DNA of 45,590 nt, from NCBI GenBank assembly GCA_030066045.1, contig JASJCJ010000056.1, positions 1 through 45,590 of the forward strand. Direction: 5' to 3'. The translations under genes were made by a program, and so were the position numbers. The DNA is from Calothrix sp. MO_167.B12. Lineage in GTDB: Bacteria; Cyanobacteriota; Cyanobacteriia; Cyanobacteriales; Nostocaceae. How positions within the stretch are numbered: the first letter of the stretch is position 1; every line of letters begins with the position of its first letter. Shown piece by piece: positions 7,636 to 16,856 of the stretch. A model generated the notes under the pieces. It was not told the origin of the DNA, ran no database searches, and was given only the letters and a program-made list of their open reading frames with translations.

Positions 7636-8905
7636 ATGGGCAAGAGGCTTTAACCACAGTAACGGCATAATTATCACCAGAAAGATACTTCTGAGCTAAT
7701 TGTTGCAGTTCTTGGAGCTGAAATGATTGAATTTGTTGTGGATATTGAACTGCTAATTCAGCTTGGGCAATGGTACCATAATAACCATAGAGGCTGGCAA
7801 GTTGATTAGGTGTTTCTGTAGAAAATGCATAATCATTGCATAATAGCCTTTGACAACGCCTCAGTTCCTCTTCTCCGATTCCAGATACTATCGTATCATT
7901 CAAATGTAAGTGAATTAACGACTCAACTAAATCTAATTTTTCTGGTTCTAACCAGGCAGTAATCGTAAATAAGCTCGATTCCCTTTGCAAGGAAAAACTA
8001 CTATTAATTAAGTGTACTAACTGACGTTCCTCTCGTAAATCCTGAACTAAACGGGAAGTTCGCCCTTCTCCTAGTAATACTGATAGTAAATCTAAACCGT
8101 AGGCATCTCGCAGTTCATCTACTCCTGGTCCTATCCACGCCATCATTAACCGTGCATGTTCCAGTCTTGGTAAGCATAATTCTTGACGTTGAATACCAAC
8201 TATTCCTGACTGAGTAATTTCGACTGATGGCGGACAATTGTCAGGTTCGCAGAAATTAGCAAATGTGCGATTAACCAATTCCCAAGCAGATGGTTCTGCT
8301 ACTCCCCCCACCAATACCACCGTCATATTTTCTGGCTGGTAGTGAGCGCGATGGAAACAACGCATGGCTTCTGGTGAGTGCTGCATTAATTCTTCCTGAG
8401 TACCCAATACTGAACGCCCGTAAGGATGGTTTGGGTACGCACTTTGCAACAAGGACTGAAATCCCACCCAATCAGGATCGTCATAGGACTGGAGAATTTC
8501 TTCTAATACTACATCTCTCTCTCGTACAAATTCTGATTGAGGAATTGCTGCATTTAATAGTAATTCCCCTAACTGCGGTAGTGTTTCTTCCAAGTAATCT
8601 GTCGCTGTAGTTAGGGAATAATGGGCATAATCATAACTGGTTGCAGCATTAGTGACACCGCCACGATTTTCTATTTCTCGGTCAAATACCCCCGGACCTA
8701 GGTTTGCTGTACCTTTAAAAATCATATGTTCCAAAAAGTGTGCCATCCCAAACCAGGGTTCCGGTTCTCTAGTGACACCAGCACGTACCCACACATCAGC
8801 TACAACTACAGGGGTATGGGGAATTTCCTGATGAATAAAGGTCAAACCATTGTCCAGCTGATAGACTGAGGCTGGAAACGCAGTATCTAATGGTGTTTGT
8901 ATCAA
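7634..8905 (-). CDS. M16 family zinc peptidase (active)
   Basis: The zinc-binding motif H56-F-L-E59-H60 is intact and the third ligand is found 76 residues on, in VLEEI (E136), the exact HxxEH-x(76)-E spacing of the family. At 423 residues it is the short, PqqL/processing-peptidase-like form. It probably acts as a heterodimer with the inactive M16 protein encoded directly downstream. The substrate cannot be told from sequence. There is no obvious signal peptide. The start is ATG at 8905; upstream lies a 520-bp spacer with palindromes. Confidence 0.94.
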   Translation of the reverse strand: MIQTPLDTAFPASVYQLDNGLTFIHQEIPHTPVVVADVWVRAGVTREPEPWFGMAHFLEHMIFKGTANLGPGVFDREIENRGGVTNAATSYDYAHYSLTTATDYLEETLPQLGELLLNAAIPQSEFVRERDVVLEEILQSYDDPDWVGFQSLLQSAYPNHPYGRSVLGTQEELMQHSPEAMRCFHRAHYQPENMTVVLVGGVAEPSAWELVNRTFANFCEPDNCPPSVEITQSGIVGIQRQELCLPRLEHARLMMAWIGPGVDELRDAYGLDLLSVLLGEGRTSRLVQDLREERQLVHLINSSFSLQRESSLFTITAWLEPEKLDLVESLIHLHLNDTIVSGIGEEELRRCQRLLCNDYAFSTETPNQLASLYGYYGTIAQAELAVQYPQQIQSFQLQELQQLAQKYLSGDNYAVTVVKASCP

Positions 8906-9426
8906 TTTTGGTAGGAACTAGACACAATTGGACATAACTGTAGTAATTCTAACTCTTATGAATCCGGGAATTAGAATCAATTGATACAGTTTATCACCAA
9001 TTTTGATGTAGGGATATGAACCACAGCTCCCCGACTTCTTGAAATCGGGGAGCTAAAAGTTGGGGCATTCCGCCAAAGATTGGTACAAATAAATTAACCC
9101 CACAGGCGCACTTAGATGAATAAATTAAAAGCTCCCTAGTTATCAAAACCTGGGGAGCTAATAATTTTTAGTTTACCGCAACGCCGTTTTACCTAAGTTT
9201 ATGACCTGGTTAAACCAGGTGGGCACCGATATTTTTCGTTTAAAGTTTCCGGGTACAAGCCCGGTTTACTGCCACGAATCATAATATTAGTTCCCTTATT
9301 TTTCAAGACATAGATCAAAAAACTATATGGCAGTCACCAACGTCGCAGTAGAACTTCCTCATTATAACCCTTAAAAATCAACTTGTGTATATCAAACCAA
9401 ATTTATTTTCATGAATTCTTGTACTT
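8906..9426. other. Spacer with several palindromes, no gene seen
   Basis: I see three hairpins: agctccccga/tcggggagct at about 9025-9054, agctccc/ggggagct at about 9130-9162, and cctggttaaaccagg near 9205-9219. Paired hairpins of the ctccccgact type are common at ends of IS200/IS605-like elements in cyanobacteria, so this may be a decayed element, but no transposase remnant is visible. Confidence 0.5.
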
Positions 9427-10611
9427 TTAGCTCGGATACCAAATTGCTTCTATTTGATCAGCGATCGCCATTGCTTTATTGCGATCGCAATTGTCCAACA
9501 AAGCCGTCACATGAGCCATTTTCCGACCGGGACGGGCTTCACTTTTACCATACCAATAAAGGTGAGTTTGGGCAATCTGTTCGATTTGTTGGCGTTTGTG
9601 AATATATTGATTCTCAGATTGCTCGTAACCCAATAAATTCACCATAATAGCACATGGACAAGTTAATTTAACATTTCCCAAGGGCAAACCACAAACCGCC
9701 CGTAGCTGCTGTTCAAATTGAGAGGTTTCACAAGCATCTAAGGAAAAATGTCCGGAATTGTGAGTTCGAGGGGCAATTTCATTCACTAATACTTTGTCAT
9801 CCTGCGTGAGGAATAATTCAATCCCTAAAACTCCAACATAATCAAGTTGATTCAGGAGAGTAGTAGCTATATAATTAATATCTTTTGACACTGCAGAATC
9901 TATATCGGCTGGTGCAATGACTCGCCGACAAATTTGTTGTTCTTGTTGGGTTTCTACTACTGGATAGGTGACAATATCCTCATTCATAGAACGAGCTGCA
10001 ATTACCGCTAGTTCTTTCTTAAAGGGAATAAATTCTTCTGCCAAAAATAAATTACCTTGAACCTGGGGAAAAGTTAACTTTGATTGTAAATCTTCAATTT
10101 TTTTAACAATAAAAGTTCCCTGACCATCATATCCATGACGGCGAGCTTTCAGAACTAATGGAAAACCCAATTTTTCCCAAGGTAGGGAATTCAATAGATG
10201 GGAAAGAGAGTCAATCTTGCTCACTTCCTGGGGAGCTAGTTCTTCTCCTAAAGCAAAAAATCTGGGTGTAGGTAAACCTAACTCTTGCAAATAACAACGT
10301 TGGTGATATTTATCTAAAAGAGGTTCTAAAGCTGATAAACGAGGATGAAAGTATACTCCTTGCTGTGCCAAAAGGGACAACTTTTCTAAATTAACAAATT
10401 CATTCTCAAAGGTAACAACATCACATTTTTGTGCTAACTTTTCTGTAGCGATCGCATCATCAACAGCACCAAATACCGCATCACTAGCTATACTCAGAGC
10501 AGGATCGGCCTGACTGGGTGTTTGCACTACTAACTCCACACCCAACTTCTTGGCAGCACTCCCCATCATCCAAGCAAGTTGTCCACCACCAATTACACCA
10601 ACACGCTTCAT
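9427..10611 (-). CDS. purK: 5-(carboxyamino)imidazole ribonucleotide synthase (PurK)
   Basis: PurK is an ATP-grasp enzyme that converts AIR, ATP and bicarbonate to N5-CAIR in purine synthesis. The N-terminal dinucleotide-like turn VGVIGGGQLAWMM, the ATP-grasp lysine region PLVLKARRHGYDGQGT, and the late motif VNEIAPRTHNSGHFSLDACETSQFEQ are all typical. I use the ATG at 10611 (MKRVGVIGGG), which has AGGG just upstream; a GTG two codons earlier (10617) is also possible. No other purine gene is adjacent; its partner purE is not in the window. Confidence 0.96.
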   Translation of the reverse strand: MKRVGVIGGGQLAWMMGSAAKKLGVELVVQTPSQADPALSIASDAVFGAVDDAIATEKLAQKCDVVTFENEFVNLEKLSLLAQQGVYFHPRLSALEPLLDKYHQRCYLQELGLPTPRFFALGEELAPQEVSKIDSLSHLLNSLPWEKLGFPLVLKARRHGYDGQGTFIVKKIEDLQSKLTFPQVQGNLFLAEEFIPFKKELAVIAARSMNEDIVTYPVVETQQEQQICRRVIAPADIDSAVSKDINYIATTLLNQLDYVGVLGIELFLTQDDKVLVNEIAPRTHNSGHFSLDACETSQFEQQLRAVCGLPLGNVKLTCPCAIMVNLLGYEQSENQYIHKRQQIEQIAQTHLYWYGKSEARPGRKMAHVTALLDNCDRNKAMAIADQIEAIWYPS

Positions 10612-11526
10612 TTGCACCCTAGTCCTTTCAGTTATCAGTGATCAGTTATCGGTTTCCCCATCGATAAATCGAGGGGTAACAGTAAGGAAAAATCTTTCTC
10701 CACCTCCACTTTAGAGAATTTGGGAGCTTGATACCGATTACCGTTTGTTCACCAGTTTTACCCTTGTTTGAGATTTTCCGCCCCATAATTTTTACCAAAA
10801 GGGATTAGTATTCTACCATCCAGTAATTCCCAGTCAAAGCATACAAGAATCGATTTGCATTTACATATCTTCATGTAACTGGTTTGGTGTGGCGATCGCT
10901 TTTAAAGGCAACAGGCAACAGGCAACAGGCAACAGTGAAGGCGTTGGACGAGGATTTAAACCCCGTCCAATGCAATCGTCCCACTCATGACGGGGCTTGG
11001 TACCCACTGGTGGGTCGGTCACAAAAAATAAGCATAATTGCTCATTCATATTTGATTATTTCTCTTAATTTTTAACTTTTGACTGACCCTCAGCGGTTGA
11101 CCTCTGTTCATTTAACTTTACAAACTCACAAAACATTGAAAATCTTTACACTTCTATGGATGTAGAGAAACCAGGAGACAAAATTAATAATTATTCAATT
11201 TTTCAACCAGATTCTATAACCATGGAAATGCTATATTAATCTGTTTTTATCTATGTTTAACGTCTAATCTTGATATTTTTATCATCTTTATATGGTGAGT
11301 ACTTACTCATTAATGAAGGATTTTGATGTTTGCTGACGATAAGTAAAGTTTGTTTTCTTTTGGCAGAAAAATTAAATCCATGCTGTTAGTCTGTTAATTA
11401 AGGAAAGGATTTTATTCAGGTCACTTGTTTTGTATATGTCGCTTAAATAAAAACTTTAACTTTATTAAATATTCGCAAAGTTAATTCACAATTACTGAAC
11501 CGATTGCAGCCACTCTCAATATTTAT
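10612..11526. other. Long non-coding spacer
   Basis: I see no credible gene in about 900 bases. Recognisable pieces are an 8-nt run gcaacagg (about 10906-10935), a palindromic ggacgagg/ccccgtcc fragment near 10947-10970, and a perfect palindrome at 11296-11309. The right half (11100-11520) is AT-rich and may hold the promoter of the 124-residue gene that follows. Confidence 0.55.
11296..11309. promoter_or_regulatory. Palindrome TGAGTA-CT-TACTCA, possible operator
   Basis: A perfect 6-bp inverted repeat with a 2-bp centre lies 217 bp upstream of the start at 11527. It could bind a dimeric regulator, but one palindrome in an AT-rich spacer is weak evidence. Confidence 0.25.
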
Positions 11527-11901
11527 ATGAATCACCCCAACAATAGACAGAACATGGTAACTCGAATTCTGCCCTTGAAGATGAAACATTACTGCGACAC
11601 CTGGATTGAAGAATGGTGTGAGGATAACGGCTGGACAGACTTATTTATGGAACGTTACAACAACTATTGGGCTTTTCCTCCAGGAGCAGTAATGCCCGAA
11701 CCAATTCCTTCTCAAGTACTGACATTGATTAAACTGGAGAAAGGCTTTACCTGTGAAGAGAAAATTTGGTCAGCCTTAGCATTTATGGGTACAATTGCAG
11801 CGATCGCTTCCAGTTTTTTCTTCAAGTGTCCCATGCCTTTAGTTTTTGCCTTTGCTTTTGATGCAGTAACTATGGCACAGTTGGAAGTTGAAGATGCCTA
11901 G
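11527..11901 (+). CDS. Conserved-looking hypothetical protein (124 aa)
   Basis: I do not recognise a family. The first half is soluble and Trp/Tyr-rich (DTWIEEWCEDNGWTDLF, then ERYNNYWAFPPGAVMPEPIP). The second half has a hydrophobic stretch (SALAFMGTIAAIASSFFFKCPMPLVFAFAFDAV) that could form one or two membrane segments. The tidy composition and the length of the open frame argue for a real gene. The start is ATG at 11527, with further in-frame ATGs at 11554 and 11581. A strong hairpin follows at 11994-12047. Confidence 0.6.
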   Translation: MNHPNNRQNMVTRILPLKMKHYCDTWIEEWCEDNGWTDLFMERYNNYWAFPPGAVMPEPIPSQVLTLIKLEKGFTCEEKIWSALAFMGTIAAIASSFFFKCPMPLVFAFAFDAVTMAQLEVEDA

Positions 11902-11993
11902 TACTCGATCAACCCAGCATTGCCGGATAGAGGTATGCAGGGGAGCAGGTATCTCAAAGAAAGCACCAGAAAATCATAAATTATCCTTACGGG

Positions 11994-12047
11994 GCACGGC
12001 ACTAGGAACCTAGTTCTACAAAGACATGAAATTTGTAGATGCCGTGC
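11994..12047. terminator. Long nested hairpin downstream of the 124-aa gene
   Basis: Outer arms gcacggca and tgccgtgc pair perfectly. Inside are two more inverted pairs, ctagg/cctag and tctacaaa/tttgtaga. No long T-run follows, so it may be a structured repeat or RNA element rather than a simple terminator. Confidence 0.4.
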
Positions 12048-12186
12048 TCTTATGCTTGTTATATTTTGCAGATGCTCCTGTGTATAAAATGATGACTCTG
12101 ATGTTCCCTACCCATCTACCCATGATATTCATCTATGTATTTTGTTCTAAATTCTAAATTCTAAATTTGCTAGATTTTTGCTACAT

Positions 12187-12495
12187 TTATACTAACCATT
12201 CAGAAGCGCGATCGCCCAAATCCAGAGGAATACTTACAGCTTTACCCAAGCGAGGACGTTCCCTAGTCTTTTGGATAAAGGTTTGTACTTTTTCCACACT
12301 GCCCATTGCGTGTAAATAATTAGCAACCGTATCCAGGTGCTCTTGATACTCCGCTTCAGTTAAAGGAAAAGATGCTTGCTCCAGGTATTTCCACATCACT
12401 TGCACAAATATCTTTCCCTGGGTACGACGTAACTGGACATCGTAAGAATGTCCCCATTTATCACATAATAGTTCCTGTAATTCTTTTCCCGTCAT
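12187..12495 (-). CDS. DUF3067 family protein
   Basis: The 102-residue product (MTGKELQELLCDKWGHSYDVQLRRT...) matches my memory of the DUF3067 family, restricted to cyanobacteria and plastid-bearing eukaryotes, function unknown. The family is often next to petCA in cyanobacterial genomes, as here, where it is divergent from petC. I use the ATG at 12495; an in-frame TTG at 12507 would add four residues. There is no membrane segment. The link to cytochrome b6f is only by position and phyletic range. Confidence 0.75.
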   Translation of the reverse strand: MTGKELQELLCDKWGHSYDVQLRRTQGKIFVQVMWKYLEQASFPLTEAEYQEHLDTVANYLHAMGSVEKVQTFIQKTRERPRLGKAVSIPLDLGDRASEWLV

Positions 12496-12726
12496 AGCTT
12501 CTCTCAACTATTATTTTACATTTAGTTATAAAGTGAAGTCCGGTCACTCAAGTATGATAGGAATATAAAGAAATGTAATGCTACCAAAAAGGATGCTGGC
12601 AATATCTGGAATAAAGATAATACTGGCATGATTGTGGGTCATAGCATCTTGAACCAAAGAAGAGTTTCTCAAATTATGAGGCTCAGGTCAAACTTGTAAA
12701 CACAATGTACAAAGAACGCGTAGATT

Positions 12727-13266
12727 ATGGCTCAATATTCTGATTCAATGGACGTGCCCGATATGGGGCGACGTCAGTTTATGAATTTTCTGACTTTTGG
12801 AACTGTTACTGGAGTTGCTCTGGGGGTATTGTATCCCTTTACCAAGTATTTTCTTCCCCCTGCTAGTGGTGGTGCTGGTGGTGGTGCTACCGCCAAAGAT
12901 GAACTAGGCAACGATGTCAGCGTCACTAAATTTTTGGATAGCCATAATACCGGCGCTCGCGTTCTCGTTCAGGGACTGAAAGGCGATCCTACCTATATTG
13001 TGGTAGAAAGCAAAGAAGCAATTGGCGATTATGGAATTAACGCTATTTGCACCCACTTGGGTTGTGTTGTGCCTTGGAATGCTGCGGAAAACAAATTCAA
13101 GTGTCCCTGTCACGGTTCCCAGTACGCTGCAACGGGTAAAGTAGTCCGTGGTCCTGCACCCCGCTCTTTGGCTCTGAGTCATGTCAAGGTAGAAGACGAC
13201 AAAATGGTCATCACTCCTTGGACTGAAACAGACTTCCGCACAGGTGAAGAACCTTGGTGGGCATAA
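12727..13266 (+). CDS. petC: Cytochrome b6f Rieske iron-sulfur protein
   Basis: PetC carries the 2Fe-2S cluster that takes electrons from plastoquinol in the cytochrome b6f complex on the thylakoid membrane. The cluster motifs CTHLGC (residues 108-113) and CPCHGS (126-131) are intact. The N-terminus has a twin-arginine segment (GRRQFMNF) before the single membrane anchor (about 21-44), then the glycine-rich hinge [10 protein letters not shown]. At 179 residues it has the usual length. petA follows 250 bp downstream on the same strand, the conserved petC-petA order. Confidence 0.98.
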   Translation: MAQYSDSMDVPDMGRRQFMNFLTFGTVTGVALGVLYPFTKYFLPPASGGAGGGATAKDELGNDVSVTKFLDSHNTGARVLVQGLKGDPTYIVVESKEAIGDYGINAICTHLGCVVPWNAAENKFKCPCHGSQYAATGKVVRGPAPRSLALSHVKVEDDKMVITPWTETDFRTGEEPWWA

Positions 13267-13516
13267 TCAGCATCTGAACTAAAGATAGCTGTATATGTCC
13301 TCTAGGAAGCTGCTTCCAAACGCGCTAAGTCACTAGTGTAGGTTGGGGAAAATAAACCAACCCTTTATAAAACGTCAAAGTCAGAGAACACAATACTTTT
13401 GACTTTTGGCTTTTGACATTTGACTGACGCGCAGCGGTACTAGTCCCCTGACTATTGACCATTAAGTATTTATTAACCATTGACTAATTATTCAGAGAAC
13501 CCTTGTCCTTGTAGAG

Positions 13517-14518
13517 ATGAGAAACCCTTGTAACACAGCGAGTTTAACTCGTATTTCCAAAGCAATAACCAAAACTTTGCTTGTTGCGATCGCTACTGTA
13601 ACTTTTTTCTTCACTAGCGATTTAGCTTTGCCTCAATCCGCTGCTGCTTATCCCTTCTGGGCACAGCAAACCTATCCGGAAACCCCCCGTGAACCTACGG
13701 GAAGAATTGTTTGTGCAAACTGTCACCTAGCACAGAAGCCTACAGAAGTAGAAGTGCCCCAGTCTGTATTACCGGATACTGTTTTCAAAGCAGTAGTCAA
13801 AATTCCCTACGACACCAGCGTACAGCAGGTAGGTGCTGACGGTTCTCCAGTCGGCTTAAATGTTGGTGCGGTACTAATGTTACCGGAAGGTTTCAAGATT
13901 GCTCCTGAGGATCGGATTCCTGAGGAAATGAAAGAAGAAGTCGGCGACGTTTACTTCCAATCTTACAAAGAAGATTCGGAAAACGTGATCATCGTTGGAC
14001 CTTTACCAGGCGAACAATATCAAGAAATCGTCTTCCCCGTTCTTTCTCCTAACCCTGCAACTGATAAAAACATCAATTTTGGTAAGTATGGAGTTTATGC
14101 AGGTGGTAATCGGGGACGAGGACAAGTTTATCCCACTGGTGAAAAGAGCAACAACAATATTTATAATGCTCCTGCTGCTGGCACAATTAGTCAGATTACC
14201 AAAGACGCAGATAGCGACGGTAATGTGAAGTATACAGTCAGCATCCAAACAGAATCCGGCGAAACGGTTAGCGAACAAATCCCCGTAGGACCAGAACTGA
14301 TTGTATCTGAAGGACAAGCAGTTGCATCTGGGGAAGCTTTAACCAATAATCCTAACGTTGGTGGTTTTGGTCAAAAGGACACAGAAATTGTTCTTCAAAA
14401 TGCTAACAGAGTTAAAGGACTAGTTGCCTTTATCTGTTTGGTAATGTTGGCACAAATTATGCTTGTACTCAAGAAGAAACAGGTTGAGAAAGTTCAAGCC
14501 GCTGAAATGAACTTCTAA
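13517..14518 (+). CDS. petA: Apocytochrome f
   Basis: Cytochrome f is the c-type haem subunit of the b6f complex that passes electrons to plastocyanin or cytochrome c6. The signal peptide ends SAAA and the mature protein begins YPFWAQ (Y45), whose amino group is the unusual axial haem ligand. The CANCH haem motif is at residues 66-70. The C-terminal anchor [17 protein letters not shown] is followed by KKKQ and a short stromal-type tail. The start is ATG at 13517. A terminator hairpin follows directly. Confidence 0.98.
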   Translation: MRNPCNTASLTRISKAITKTLLVAIATVTFFFTSDLALPQSAAAYPFWAQQTYPETPREPTGRIVCANCHLAQKPTEVEVPQSVLPDTVFKAVVKIPYDTSVQQVGADGSPVGLNVGAVLMLPEGFKIAPEDRIPEEMKEEVGDVYFQSYKEDSENVIIVGPLPGEQYQEIVFPVLSPNPATDKNINFGKYGVYAGGNRGRGQVYPTGEKSNNNIYNAPAAGTISQITKDADSDGNVKYTVSIQTESGETVSEQIPVGPELIVSEGQAVASGEALTNNPNVGGFGQKDTEIVLQNANRVKGLVAFICLVMLAQIMLVLKKKQVEKVQAAEMNF

Positions 14519-14549
14519 ATCTGAGTTTGAATTTAATTTATTGACAGCA

Positions 14550-14580
14550 AGGCAGGTTTTTTAGCCTGTCTTTCTTTTTT
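14550..14580 (+). terminator. Rho-independent terminator of petC-petA
   Basis: Stem aggcagg/cctgtct with one G-U pair and a T-rich loop is followed by ttctttttt. It begins about 30 nt after the petA stop codon. Confidence 0.75.
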
Positions 14581-14986
14581 ATAGCACTACGCATTTCGGG
14601 CGCGGACATTTATAAATCCAGTAAACCCTTTGATAGCCTGCTGTTCCCTGTTCCCTAATAAATTAAATTTTCAATGCAAGATTTTTGGGAGCATCCCAAT
14701 TTTTCAAAAATATAGGGTAGTGGGAGCATCTTGCTCCCTTGATATATTAAGGAGGGCAAGATGCCTACACTACAAATTTCAACATTTGGGATGCTCACAG
14801 ATTTTTAAATCTTATACCCCTATACTCTTAAACTTTGATAAAAAGAACCTGAAAAGGTTACAAGATAAGAGTTTTAAAGTGATTCTATTGATGTAGGAAT
14901 TTGCACTTGAACAAAAAAATAAAAAATTTACCTAACTTGTGGAAGTAATATTATAGAGAAATTCCCAAAATGAGAGCAATCTGATC
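14581..14986. other. Repeat-bearing spacer
   Basis: The spacer contains a tagcactacg...gggcgcggacat repeat (14583-14655, relatives at 318-390 and 37573-37670), a gttccct heptamer pair, and a 110-bp MITE (14688-14797). The last 190 bases are AT-rich and precede the double-glycine peptide gene. I see no other gene. Confidence 0.6.
14688..14797. repeat. MITE (GAGCATCCCAA family), 110 bp
   Basis: Ends gagcatcccaa and ttgggatgctc are perfect terminal inverted repeats. Inside are gtagtgggagcatcttgctcc and, on the other arm, ggcaagatgcctacactac, the same layout as the element at 2420-2614. It has no coding capacity. Confidence 0.8.
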
Positions 14987-15322
14987 ATGATTATTATCAA
15001 AGACTTGTTAAGTATACAGCAAATCTCCAGTGAGTCTCTTAAGGAGATTCATGGTGGCTTTGAACCGTATGGTGACGTAGACGTTGACGTAGAGATAGAA
15101 ATAGAATTTGAACAGGAGGGATTCAGCATAGATGATCTTGAATGGGATTGGGATTCGGATTCGGGTGCGCCTGGAATAGAAATAGAACTTTATCCGTCTG
15201 AAGGTCTTGTCGTTACTGGATTTGGTTGGCCAGGAATGACGGAAAGTGATTTTCATATAACGGTAGTTGGTGATTCTAATAATGTATATCCTGGTGGTTC
15301 TTTAATGGGTGGAGTATCCTGA
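14987..15322 (+). CDS. Acidic peptide with double-glycine leader (putative secreted peptide)
   Basis: The first 24 residues (LLSIQQISSESLKEIHGG at 7-24) look like a double-glycine leader that a C39-peptidase ABC exporter would cleave after GG. The rest (87 aa) is strikingly acidic, with alternating Asp/Val and Glu/Ile (GDVDVDVEIEIEFEQE) and DDLEWDWDSDSG, then a Gly/Pro-containing tail. There are no Cys residues, so lanthionine or disulfide bacteriocin types are unlikely. No exporter or modification enzyme is adjacent. The start is ATG at 14987; gagag about 11 nt upstream is a weak ribosome site. It could instead be a calcium- or metal-binding secreted protein. Confidence 0.55.
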   Translation: MIIIKDLLSIQQISSESLKEIHGGFEPYGDVDVDVEIEIEFEQEGFSIDDLEWDWDSDSGAPGIEIELYPSEGLVVTGFGWPGMTESDFHITVVGDSNNVYPGGSLMGGVS

Positions 15323-15653
15323 TGATTTCTTAACTTAGATTTTGGTTGAATTTTAATTTACAACCCTGATCCGAATTAGCTCCCACCAATGAGAGCATCC
15401 CAAATTTTAAGAAATAATCTATCCCAATACCCTAGAAGGGTATCGCTACACGAACAAAGCCCACCTGCGTGGGCTAAAAATTTCTAGCCTGCGTAAGCAG
15501 GCTTTGTTTGTATAGCCCCAGGCTTCTAGCCTTTGGGTCTTTTCTAGGGAGATGACAGCTTGGCTGGTCAAAACTTGCAGAATCTCCACCCGATAGCGGG
15601 TAATATCAATTCCGGCTACATCGGAATGATAAAAAACCGCAGAGACGCTGAGA
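15323..15653. other. Spacer with a palindromic element
   Basis: The spacer contains a fragment gagcatcccaaattt (about 15391-15405, a partial MITE end) and an inverted-repeat element at 15448-15515. No gene seen. It ends in the A/G-rich stretch from which the truncated toxin frame is read. Confidence 0.55.
15448..15515. repeat. Palindromic repeat (aacaaagcc ends)
   Basis: Arms ctacacgaacaaagcc and ggctttgtttgtatag pair with few mismatches. Inside are two smaller palindromes (cccacctgcgtggg and agcctgcgtaagcaggct). Elements like this are widespread short repeats in Nostoc-type genomes. Confidence 0.6.
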
Positions 15654-16010
15654 GTGCAGAGAAAAAAAAGAAGGAGAGAAAAATTAAATAATTCCGATAT
15701 AAACGGAAAAGATATAAATTGGTACGAATCCCAAAATCCAGGTTTGGGTTCTGAGTTTGTTCGTGCAGTTAATGTTTGTCTTTCAGGGATTGGACGAAAC
15801 CCCCTTGCTTATCAAGTTGTCCACAAACAGGTAAGAGGAACATTCATCCGTAAATTTCCGTACATAATCATTTACCTTTTTGACCAGGATACAGTTTTTG
15901 TACTTGCTTGCTTCCATGCCAAACGCGATCCAAAACAATGGTTATACCAATTTGAAAAAAGAATGGGACAGATGGGTAGGGGTTTAGCACTGCTAAACCC
16001 CTACGAGTAA
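15654..16010 (+). pseudogene. RelE/ParE-type toxin remnant, 5' part lost
   Basis: From residue 22 the translation (INWYESQNPGLGSEFVRAV...VRGTFIRKFPYIIIYLFDQDTVFVLACFHAKRDPKQW) is a clear RelE/ParE-superfamily toxin of the ribonuclease/gyrase-inhibitor fold. The normal N-terminal strand and helix are missing: the first 21 residues come from an A/G-rich low-complexity run and make no sense. No antitoxin gene lies upstream. At the 3' end the frame runs into a palindrome gtaggggtttagc/gctaaacccctac, the core of the 98-bp MITE, which supplies the last residues and stop. I regard it as a decayed toxin-antitoxin locus. Confidence 0.65.
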
Positions 16011-16260
16011 TTTAATTTATGTGTCGCAAACATTATTTGAATTGGTATTAGATAGAACTGAGTAAAAAACGATCTTTTTCAACCAGGCAAATGAGGTGAT
16101 ACTTTTACAGAGAGTGGTTGATGCGATGCGATGTTCCCTTCAGGAGCCGTGCAAAGGCCGATAAACCGGAGGCTTTACGCTCCGCGTATCGCACTCCTTG
16201 AATTTCTGATGCTTCTTCTGTTAACTCCTACTCCCTTCCCGGCAGAAGATTACCTATAAC

Positions 16261-16422
16261 GTAGGTTGGGTTGAACGAAGTGTAGACGCAACAGCGGCTT
16301 CTCGTTCGCCGTCAGGCGTTCCCGAAGGGTAGAGTAACCCAACTAGATGCTGGGTTTCGTCCCTCAAACGCCACTGACTACAACGGAGGGAACCTCCGCA
16401 ACAGAGTGGCTCCCCAGCCTAC
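16261..16422. repeat. Inverted-repeat element with gtaggttggg ends, copy 3
   Basis: The ends gtaggttgggttga and gctccccagcctac match copy 2 (31821-31944), and the right half (gggtttcgtccctcaaacgcc...) aligns closely with it. The left half is interrupted by a 53-nt insertion at 16283-16335. Confidence 0.7.
16283..16335 (-). repeat. Long variant (53 nt) of the small dispersed repeat
   Basis: Read on the minus strand it starts actctacccttcgggaa and ends gcgtcta, as the 27-nt copies do, but carries an extra internal hairpin. The empty sequence gtgaaaccc (as in copies 1 and 2 of the host element) has become gtg-insert-aaccc, so one base is again replaced by the insert at a gggtt-T-c target on the minus strand. 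Confidence 0.7.
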
Positions 16423-16856
16423 AATTTTTCGGTAATTTTATAGCACCGAAGGGAGTAACTCCTCTTGAGCGCAAGCCACAGTGCCCCTATGAACTCCTAA
16501 CTGCCGACAAAAATTACAGATCGGATTTCCACACCTAAAAGTGCGGCTAGCCCCAATCTTTAAATAAGGGAGTTTATCCGTATACGTAGCACAATTGTAA
16601 AAGAGACAGCCAATTTGCTCGGATCTCGATTTGTTCTCCCACGAAAAAAGCGCCTACTATCAGTAAATTACCGATGATTTTTGTCAAAGGTAAAAGGTAA
16701 AATCAACTATTAACAAAATTTAACTTTTGCCTTCTGCCTATCCGCAGCTGCCCAAATTGGCAAAATCAGGTCGGTAATCACACTGGTCAATAATTATTTT
16801 ACCAAGGCACTGCTGTTTGCTATCCGTACTCTGACTTTTACCTTTCCTATTGCTAT

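Larger units (their letters stand above)
16011..16856. other. Long repeat-rich spacer upstream of dnaJ
   Basis: No believable gene in about 850 bases. It holds a GC-rich palindromic segment (about 16140-16200) and the third copy of the gtaggttggg element (16261-16422) with an insertion. dnaJ in many bacteria follows grpE-dnaK, and I find no dnaK remnant here. Confidence 0.6.

Noticed and set aside
8906-9426. IS200/IS605 insertion sequence
   Set aside because: Hairpins resembling such ends are present, but there is no transposase frame or remnant, so I record only palindromes.
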